Below, one piece after another: positions 1-4,604 of a stretch of 8,090 nt of DNA. The notes under the pieces were generated by a model. It had not been told where the DNA came from. It saw only the letters and a list, made by a program, of their open reading frames with translations, and made no database searches. Source of the stretch: Candidatus Iainarchaeum sp. (GTDB lineage: Archaea > Iainarchaeota > Iainarchaeia > Iainarchaeales > JAGHAR01); NCBI GenBank assembly GCA_021161405.1, contig JAGHAR010000064.1, positions 1-8,090 of the forward strand, given 5' to 3'. The translations under genes were made by a program, and so were the position numbers. Each line of letters starts with the position of its first letter. The first letter of the stretch is position 1.

Positions 1-20
1 ATGTAAATTCCTTCTAGCAT
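1..20 (-). CDS. Start of a further gene, cut by the window edge
   Basis: Six codons are visible (MLEGIY and two more bases), starting with ATG at 20, 12 nt after the Kae1 stop and 4 nt after AGGTGA. This is too short to name. In many archaea the KEOPS kinase Bud32 is fused to or follows Kae1, and as this Kae1 is not fused, Bud32 is the first guess. That is inference from context only. Confidence 0.6.
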
Positions 21-24
21 CTTT

Positions 25-30
25 TCACCT
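25..30 (-). promoter_or_regulatory. Ribosome-binding site for the gene at the left edge
   Basis: AGGTGA on the minus strand, directly after the Kae1 stop (TAAAAAGGTGA) and 4 nt before an ATG at 20. It matches the sites of the other genes in the run and shows that another gene follows. Confidence 0.7.
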
Positions 31-32
31 TT

Positions 33-992
33 TTATTCTTCTGTTCTCATTTTTTGAATAACATTACTCTCTTCAATTTTTAGTCTTTTAGCTTTTCCAT
101 CTATAAGCGCAGCTAAAGCTATCATAACTCCGTTGTCTGTACAGTATCTCGGCTCTGGCACAAAATATTCTGCTCCTCTTTCTTTGCACATCGTTCTCAA
201 AATTTTTGTTAGCGCTTTGCTTGAAGCTACACCACCAACTGCAAGTAGCTCTTTTTTGTTTGTGTATGCAAGCGCTCTTTCACTGACTTCTGCTATCATT
301 GAAAATGCAGTATGCAGAGCAGAATAGATTAGATCTCTATTCTTTTCTTTGTTTATCTTTGCAATAGTTGCAGTAAGTAAACCACTGAACGCTAAGTCCA
401 TTCCTTTGACAGTATATGGCAACTCTATAAGTTTCTTCCCTCTGAAGTAAAGTTTATCTAATTTTGGCCCTGCAGGAAATTCTAGTCCGAGCTTCCTTCC
501 AAAGGAATCTAAAAAATTTCCAATTCCTATATCAAGGGTTTCTCCGATTATTTTATAATGGCCTTTTTTTTCCACAAGCAGTTGTGTATTGCCGCCACTT
601 ATATACAGCACTAACGGACTCTGCACTTTGCAGAGATGTTTGCCGATTTCTATGTGGGCTATGCAGTGATTAACTCCAAAGAGATCTTTTTCTTTAAAGT
701 ATGCCAAACTTCTTGCAACAATAGCGCCTACTCTTAGCGCGTGGCCTATACCTGGACCGCGTGCGAATGCAACACGGTCAATTTCTTTGATTTCTAAATT
801 TGCTTCTCGTAATGCTTTTTTTACTACTTCTGCAGCTACATCAAAATGGTGTTCTGCAAGCTCAGATGGAACTAAACCAACTCCAGAATAAGAATCTCTA
901 ACATCTGCTAATATTTTGTATTTTTTCCCTTTTTTTTCCACAATTCCTACAGCAAAGGTATGTGCTGTTGACTCTATACCAAGACAGATCAT
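33..992 (-). CDS. kae1: Kae1, tRNA N6-threonylcarbamoyladenosine synthase (KEOPS catalytic subunit)
   Basis: A 319-residue ASKHA-fold enzyme that transfers threonylcarbamoyl from TC-AMP to A37 of ANN-decoding tRNAs. Motifs are MICLGIESTAHTFAVGIV at the N terminus, VPSELAEHH at 41-49, ARGPGIGHALRVG at 77-89, metal ligands H109 and H113 in NHCIAH, and the phosphate-binding YISGGNTQ at 130-137. GETLDIGIGNFLDSFG follows at 150-165, then MDLAFSGLLTA at 198-208, AVGGVASSKAL at 251-261 and RYCTDNGVMIA at 282-292, with D286 as the further metal ligand. The start is ATG at 992, where the family sequence begins; an ATG at 1061 would add 23 non-family residues overlapping S27ae. Unlike most of its neighbours it has no Shine-Dalgarno sequence: the 13 nt after S27ae are only A/T plus one C. 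The protein ends soon after the kinase-free domain (MRTEE), so Bud32 is not fused to it. Confidence 0.96.
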   Translation of the reverse strand: MICLGIESTAHTFAVGIVEKKGKKYKILADVRDSYSGVGLVPSELAEHHFDVAAEVVKKALREANLEIKEIDRVAFARGPGIGHALRVGAIVARSLAYFKEKDLFGVNHCIAHIEIGKHLCKVQSPLVLYISGGNTQLLVEKKGHYKIIGETLDIGIGNFLDSFGRKLGLEFPAGPKLDKLYFRGKKLIELPYTVKGMDLAFSGLLTATIAKINKEKNRDLIYSALHTAFSMIAEVSERALAYTNKKELLAVGGVASSKALTKILRTMCKERGAEYFVPEPRYCTDNGVMIALAALIDGKAKRLKIEESNVIQKMRTEE

Positions 993-1005
993 AAAATTAA
1001 ATAGT

Positions 1006-1230
1006 TTAATTATTTTGTTTTTGCTTTGCTGTTTGAACTGTAATTGTTTCAGTATAGCCACAGCGTCCGCATGCGTATCTATCCTTATGCTTTGCCATAA
1101 ATACTCCTGGCCCGCACTTTGGGCAGAAACGTGTCTTTCTTTCCGCTACATCCCCCTTTATTTCATAGAGAGCAGATTTCAGTTTCTTTTCTTTCTTTGT
1201 TTTTACTTTCTTTGCATTTTCTTCACTCAT
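1006..1230 (-). CDS. rps27ae: Ribosomal protein S27ae (eS31), zinc-binding
   Basis: A 74-residue small-subunit protein. A Lys-rich N-terminal arm (about 1-20) precedes the conserved zinc domain, with [18 protein letters not shown] at 25-42, then [19 protein letters not shown] at 43-61. The zinc ligands are C36, C39, C54 and C57. In eukaryotes this protein is made as a ubiquitin fusion; the archaeal form, as here, stands alone. ATG at 1230 has GAGGAG 4 nt upstream and overlaps the S24e end by 8 nt. Kae1 begins 13 nt after its stop. The S24e-S27ae-Kae1 order is common in archaea. Confidence 0.95.
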   Translation of the reverse strand: MSEENAKKVKTKKEKKLKSALYEIKGDVAERKTRFCPKCGPGVFMAKHKDRYACGRCGYTETITVQTAKQKQNN

Positions 1231-1639
1231 TCTTCTCCTCTCCCTTCTCCTCTTCTTTTTCCTTCTTCCCCTGCTTTTCTTCCTTGGTCTCTTTTCCTTC
1301 TGCTCCTTTCAAGCTATCTTCCTGTTCTTTAACCTCTTCTTTCTTCTTACCTTTCTTTGTTTCTTTAATTCCTAGGTTTCTGTTGATAATGTATTTCGGT
1401 TCGATTTTCTCCAAAAGATCCTGGCTTTCGTAGTGTTTTGCCAAGACAGTTGCCTTATGTTGCCCGAATTCTTGTTTTATTTTTTTTATTATTACTAACT
1501 CAGCTTTTGATGCTAGCGTTGCTGCGAGTTTTTCCCTTAATTCTTTTCTGCTTGGTGTTGTTTCGGCTTCAACTTCCGCTATTATGTCTTCTCGGTAGAG
1601 GAGCGGATTTTTTTTCCTCTCTACAATTTTTAGCTTCAT
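1223..1639 (-). CDS. rps24e: Ribosomal protein S24e (eS24) with a Lys/Glu-rich C-terminal tail
   Basis: A 138-residue small-subunit protein. The core (1-90) has the S24e pattern: [19 protein letters not shown] at the start, then [15 protein letters not shown] at 25-39, a central strand [13 protein letters not shown] at 47-59, [10 protein letters not shown] at 63-72 and [10 protein letters not shown] at 79-88. Archaeal S24e is usually about 100-110 residues. Here residues 91-138 form a charged tail with 16 Lys and 16 Glu by my count, plus Gly and Gln. ATG at 1639 follows AGGTGA with a 4-nt spacer. Its 3' end overlaps the S27ae start by 8 nt, and the GAGGAG used by S27ae is encoded in the tail. 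The core assignment is firm; the tail is unexplained. Confidence 0.94.
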   Translation of the reverse strand: MKLKIVERKKNPLLYREDIIAEVEAETTPSRKELREKLAATLASKAELVIIKKIKQEFGQHKATVLAKHYESQDLLEKIEPKYIINRNLGIKETKKGKKKEEVKEQEDSLKGAEGKETKEEKQGKKEKEEEKGEEKNE

Positions 1640-1643
1640 CTAC

Positions 1644-1649
1644 TCACCT
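1644..1649 (-). promoter_or_regulatory. Ribosome-binding site for S24e, overlapping the Spt4 stop
   Basis: Minus strand TAGGTGA: TAG stops Spt4, and AGGTGA serves S24e, whose ATG follows after 4 nt at 1639. This is the clearest example here of a stop codon fused with a Shine-Dalgarno sequence. Confidence 0.7.
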
Positions 1650-1848
1650 ATCTGCTTAGCTGTAAAGCATATTTGCCAGGTTTTGTAATTCCCATTTTTT
1701 TGGCGATTTCTGACTTTTCCGGGTTTATAATTACAACATATCCTCTCCAGAAGGTTGTTAAACTTTTAGAACCGCATTCTGGGCATTCTTTTACGTTTGC
1801 CTCCTCTATTATTGTTCTGCAATTTCTGCATGCTTTTTCCTTTATCAT
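1648..1848 (-). CDS. spt4: Transcription elongation factor Spt4 (RpoE'', RpoE2)
   Basis: A 66-residue zinc protein. It has the ligand pairs CRNC at 7-10 and CPEC at 22-25, then WRGYVVIINPEKSEIAKK at 34-51 and the typical end GITKPGKYALQL. These are the hallmarks of archaeal Spt4, long annotated as RNA polymerase subunit E''. Spt4 pairs with Spt5 (not in the window) to close the polymerase clamp and raise processivity. ATG at 1848 overlaps the Rpo7 stop by 4 nt (ATGA), with AGGTGA at 1856-1861, 7 nt upstream, lying inside the Lys-rich 3' end of Rpo7. The TAG stop at 1648-1650 runs into the AGGTGA of S24e. Confidence 0.95.
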   Translation of the reverse strand: MIKEKACRNCRTIIEEANVKECPECGSKSLTTFWRGYVVIINPEKSEIAKKMGITKPGKYALQLSR

Positions 1849-2459
1849 TTCTTCTTCACCTCTTTTTCTTTAGTTTTTGCCTTTATTTTTCCTTCCTTTT
1901 TTGCCTTCTCCTTCTCGTGTTTTTTGTCTATCTTTATCCACTCTTCCTTACCGAGGAATGGCTGTCTCATTGTTAGGCCAATCTTTGAGTTGGCAATGTT
2001 TCCCTTTAAACTAATTGTAACAATCCTTGCCCAAACTATATCATCTTTCAGCAATCTTTTCCCTGTTTTCTTTCCTATAAATGCTGGCTGCTTGGCATCA
2101 TAGTTAATGTAGTCGTCCATTAATTGACTAACATGGATAAGCCCTTCCATTGGTCCTATCTGAGCGAATGCTCCAAATTCTGTTAGCTCTGTAATTATTG
2201 CCTCTACAACTTCGTGCATTTCAGGCTTAAATGCAAGTACCTCAAATTCAGTATCAAAGTATACTGCTCCGTCACCAGGGATTATCTTCCCGCCGCCGGA
2301 TTTTTTGGCTTTTGTGACAGCTACTATAACACCAATATCTTCATCTACAATGCCTTCGAAATCCTCTCTTAGTACCTCTAAAAGCACAGGAGTTAGATTC
2401 TTAGTAAGTTTGTCTGGCGGAACCCTAACAGCGCCTTCTATTTTGTATAGATAGAACAT
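1845..2459 (-). CDS. rpoE1: DNA-directed RNA polymerase subunit Rpo7 (RpoE', RpoE1)
   Basis: A 204-residue protein equivalent to eukaryotic Rpb7, half of the Rpo4/7 stalk that binds nascent RNA and helps promoter opening. The N-terminal domain begins MFYLYKIEGAVRVPPDKL and contains LREDFEGIVDEDIGVIVAV at 30-48 and IIPGDGAVYFD at 59-69. The S1/OB RNA-binding domain spans about 82-166, with ELTEFGAFAQIGPMEGLIHVSQ at 91-112 in pieces and IGLTMRQP near 160-167. ATG at 2459 is preferred over GTG at 2468, because AGGTG lies 6 nt before the ATG and the family starts M-(Y/F)-. After the S1 domain a basic Lys-rich tail (about 178-204, 14 Lys and 5 Glu) extends the protein somewhat. Its TGA stop overlaps the ATG of the next gene (ATGA). 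The stalk partner Rpo4 (RpoF) is not in the window. Confidence 0.95.
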   Translation of the reverse strand: MFYLYKIEGAVRVPPDKLTKNLTPVLLEVLREDFEGIVDEDIGVIVAVTKAKKSGGGKIIPGDGAVYFDTEFEVLAFKPEMHEVVEAIITELTEFGAFAQIGPMEGLIHVSQLMDDYINYDAKQPAFIGKKTGKRLLKDDIVWARIVTISLKGNIANSKIGLTMRQPFLGKEEWIKIDKKHEKEKAKKEGKIKAKTKEKEVKKK

Positions 2460-2465
2460 ATAATG

Positions 2466-2470
2466 CACCT
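2466..2470 (-). promoter_or_regulatory. Ribosome-binding site deciding the Rpo7 start
   Basis: AGGTG on the minus strand, overlapping the TAG stop of the PIN-domain gene and 6 nt before ATG at 2459. It shows that the in-frame GTG at 2468, which is part of this motif, is not the start. Confidence 0.75.
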
Positions 2471-2864
2471 ATTCAATCTCTAGAATTTTTTTCCCTTTAA
2501 GATAAATAACCTGCCCTCGAATTTTTTTTATTTCTTTTCTTAGCTCTTTGTCTGCTGTTGCTATTATACATCTTTCCGCAAGCTTTAGGAGAGCGCTATC
2601 CGCATTCTGCGCCTCTACCTTTACTGTCTCTACGCCGTATTTATCCATTACTTCCAACATCTTTATAACCCACCTTTTCTTAATTTCGCTTTCTTTCTTT
2701 ATTTCCTCAAGCTCTTTTTTTACCTGCTCTGGAATCACGAGCTTTTTATTTCCAACCAACCTTTGCATCTCACTAAAAATATCAACTTTAAACTGCATAC
2801 ATGCCAATATAATACTTGTATCGAGTGCAACACAGTTTATCCTAACCCTAGAGTGCTTCCCCAT
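2469..2864 (-). CDS. PIN-domain protein, Fcf1/Utp24-like probable rRNA-processing nuclease
   Basis: A 131-residue single PIN domain. The four acidic residues expected at the metal site are present: D15 in ALDTS, E51 in PEQVKKELEEI, D89 in NADSALLKLA and D105 in TADKELRKEI. The C-terminal strand is QVIYLKGKKILEIE. Genes of this kind beside aIF2 gamma and RNA polymerase subunit E' are standard in archaea and belong to the group named for yeast Fcf1/Utp24, which acts in 18S rRNA maturation. The nuclease role here is inferred from that family and the intact site. A VapC toxin is less likely because no antitoxin gene is adjacent and the neighbours are housekeeping genes. ATG at 2864 lies within the 3' end of aIF2 gamma (17-nt overlap); a GGAG 11 nt upstream is only a weak ribosome-binding site. 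Its TAG stop is part of the AGGTG used by Rpo7. Confidence 0.85.
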   Translation of the reverse strand: MGKHSRVRINCVALDTSIILACMQFKVDIFSEMQRLVGNKKLVIPEQVKKELEEIKKESEIKKRWVIKMLEVMDKYGVETVKVEAQNADSALLKLAERCIIATADKELRKEIKKIRGQVIYLKGKKILEIE

Positions 2865-4050
2865 ATGCTATTAATCTCCATTGTCCTTCTATCCTCTTGC
2901 TTATCGCTATTTTTTGTCCCTTTTCAATTATTGCTTCGCTTTTCAAATACAACTCTGCTATATTATCTCTAAAACTTCTTACTATGCCGACATTTGTCAT
3001 TGTGCCTATGGTTAATACGAGGGGTTCATTAATTTCAAGTTTTTTAATCTGCTCTGTTAATAGTCTTTCCAGAAAAACAATTTTTAATTTAACTTCTTTG
3101 CTACTCTTTGGCAAGGTTCCAGGCTTCGCAACTATCTGGCCGCGCATTCTATCGTTTTGCGTCAGCGAGGGATCTAATTCCGTACCAATAGCAACAAGCC
3201 CGCCAGGTCTTGCTTCTTTTAGTAAGCCATCTTCAACAGCAAAGCTCACGGCTTTTGTAGTCAGAGGGCCTTCACCAAATCCAGGAGCAATTACTATCTC
3301 TTCCCCTTTTTTTATTGTTCCCTGGATTATGCTTCCTCCTACAACACCTCCTTTCAACTGCTCAGGTTTTGTTCCCGGCTTATTTATATCGAATGATCTC
3401 ACTACATACATCTTTGCATTGCCTGAAACGTTGAATTTTGGGGTAGGAATCGTTTCTTCAATCGCCTCTATTAATGCATCTATATTTATTCTAAAATTTG
3501 CGGCTGTTGGTATTATAGGAGCGTTAATATTATTTTCTTTCAGGAATTTTGTAATCTGCTTGTAATTCTCCGTTGCTTCTTTTTCAGTTACGAGGTCTAT
3601 TTTATTTTGTGCAACTACTATTTTCTCAATTCCACTTAGCTTCAGTGCCATAAGATGTTCTATTGTTCTGGGCTGTGGGCATTCTTCATTGGCCGCAATT
3701 ACAAGTATTGCACCTTGCATTATAGCTGCTCCGCTTAGCATTGTTGTCATTAGAGTTTCATGCCCAGGAGCATCGACAAAGGAAACCTTCCTCAGTTTCT
3801 TTGTTTTTGATTTACAATTTGGGCAGATCTCTGAATTTGTGTAGGCCTTTGTGCCCTTGCATTTAGGGCATTTGTAAAAAGTAGCATCCGCATAGCCAAG
3901 CCTGATTGAAATTCCTTTTCGTAGTTCTTCTGAATGCGTATCTGTCCATTTTCCTGTCAGTGCTTCCGTTAAAGATGTTTTGCCGTGGTCGACATGCCCT
4001 ACCATACCGATATTAACCACTGCCTGCTCTGCATATTTTGTCTTGCTCAA
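2848..4050 (-). CDS. eif2g: Translation initiation factor aIF2, gamma subunit
   Basis: A 400-residue GTPase of the aIF2 heterotrimer that carries Met-tRNAi to the small subunit. Visible motifs are the P-loop GHVDHGKT at 18-25, the switch I segment RKGISIRLGYAD at 44-55, a zinc knuckle with C61, C64, C76 and C79, DAPGH at 93-97 and NKID at 149-152. Two beta-barrel domains follow, ending in RIEGQWRLIAYGEAL, close to the usual archaeal C terminus. Length is normal. In the G5 position the usual P-V-S-A-L-H reads PTAANF (about 181-186), so the Ser of the SA motif is Ala here. The start is TTG at 4050, with GGAGGG 6 nt upstream; no ATG fits. It starts 2 nt after S6e, and its 3' end overlaps the PIN-domain gene by 17 nt. 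The alpha and beta subunit genes are not in the window. Confidence 0.96.
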   Translation of the reverse strand: MSKTKYAEQAVVNIGMVGHVDHGKTSLTEALTGKWTDTHSEELRKGISIRLGYADATFYKCPKCKGTKAYTNSEICPNCKSKTKKLRKVSFVDAPGHETLMTTMLSGAAIMQGAILVIAANEECPQPRTIEHLMALKLSGIEKIVVAQNKIDLVTEKEATENYKQITKFLKENNINAPIIPTAANFRINIDALIEAIEETIPTPKFNVSGNAKMYVVRSFDINKPGTKPEQLKGGVVGGSIIQGTIKKGEEIVIAPGFGEGPLTTKAVSFAVEDGLLKEARPGGLVAIGTELDPSLTQNDRMRGQIVAKPGTLPKSSKEVKLKIVFLERLLTEQIKKLEINEPLVLTIGTMTNVGIVRSFRDNIAELYLKSEAIIEKGQKIAISKRIEGQWRLIAYGEAL

Positions 4051-4052
4051 TA

Positions 4053-4604
4053 CTAACCCTCCTTCCCTTTGTCTGGAGCTTTCGGCTTTGCCTTCTGTTC
4101 ATCTTCATTTTTTATTTGCTCGCTTTCATTAGCTTCTTTTTTCTCTTCCTTTGCCTTCTTTTCTTTTTCCTTTACTTTTGGTTCTCTTTCTGCTTGCTCT
4201 TGTTTCTCTTCCTTTTCTTCCTTCGTACCTTCCTCTTTTTCTTTCTTCCCTAAGATTTCTTCTAACTTTTTCTTTCCGTATGCTGTTATTACTATGTTGA
4301 GCTGCTGTATATCTTGTGCGACTATTGCTCCTCTTACAGTTTTTTTCTTTCGCTGTCCTTTTTCAAGTTTTCTTATGCCTGGGCCACCGCTTAGAACTAT
4401 AGATACGCGTTGCATTGATTTTATACTTGGTCGCATTGGGAAGCCATCTTTGTCTGTGCCTCCAGTAATCTTTCCTTTATATCCTTCCAATCCAATCTCT
4501 GTAAGCTCTACTTCATCACCTATCTTCTTTCCTATAAAGACCGCAGCATCTGTGTTGATTGAGTATGCTTTTCCAGTTTTTGGGTCAGAGACAACTATGT
4601 TCAT
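4053..4604 (-). CDS. rps6e: Ribosomal protein S6e (eS6) with a long Lys/Glu-rich C-terminal tail
   Basis: A 183-residue small-subunit protein. Residues 1-118 match the archaeal S6e core: MNIVVSDPKTGKAYS at the start, FIGKKIGDEV near 23-32, the signature GGTDKDGFPMRPS at 48-60, LSGGPGIRK and KGQRKKKTVRG at 71-92, then VAQDIQQLNIVI. Archaeal S6e is normally only about 125-130 residues. The last 65 residues (119-183) form a low-complexity extension with 20 Lys and 20 Glu by my count, predicted highly helical or disordered. ATG at 4604 overlaps the aIF5B stop by 4 nt, with GGAGG at 4612-4616 (7-nt spacing). The stop is 2 nt before the aIF2 gamma start, whose ribosome-binding site lies inside the last S6e codons. 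The core assignment is firm; the role of the tail is unknown. Confidence 0.95.
   Translation of the reverse strand: MNIVVSDPKTGKAYSINTDAAVFIGKKIGDEVELTEIGLEGYKGKITGGTDKDGFPMRPSIKSMQRVSIVLSGGPGIRKLEKGQRKKKTVRGAIVAQDIQQLNIVITAYGKKKLEEILGKKEKEEGTKEEKEEKQEQAEREPKVKEKEKKAKEEKKEANESEQIKNEDEQKAKPKAPDKGKEG
4057..4062 (-). promoter_or_regulatory. Ribosome-binding site supporting the TTG start of aIF2 gamma
   Basis: GGAGGG on the minus strand, 6 nt (TTAGTA) before a TTG codon at 4050. It lies in the last codons of S6e, so initiation on aIF2 gamma probably depends on ribosomes finishing S6e. Confidence 0.7.

Noticed and set aside
993..1061. N-terminal extension of Kae1 from ATG 1061
   Set aside because: The 23 extra residues overlap S27ae, are not family-like, and the family begins exactly at MICLGIES (ATG 992).
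2469..2864. VapC toxin of a toxin-antitoxin pair
   Set aside because: The PIN domain alone would allow it, but no small antitoxin gene is adjacent, and the place between aIF2 gamma and Rpo7 is the standard site of the archaeal Fcf1-like protein.
4060..4260. Polypyrimidine tract on the + strand (simple repeat or regulatory tract)
   Set aside because: It is the complement of the Lys/Glu codons of the S6e tail and needs no separate explanation. The tract at 1230-1360 is likewise the S24e tail.
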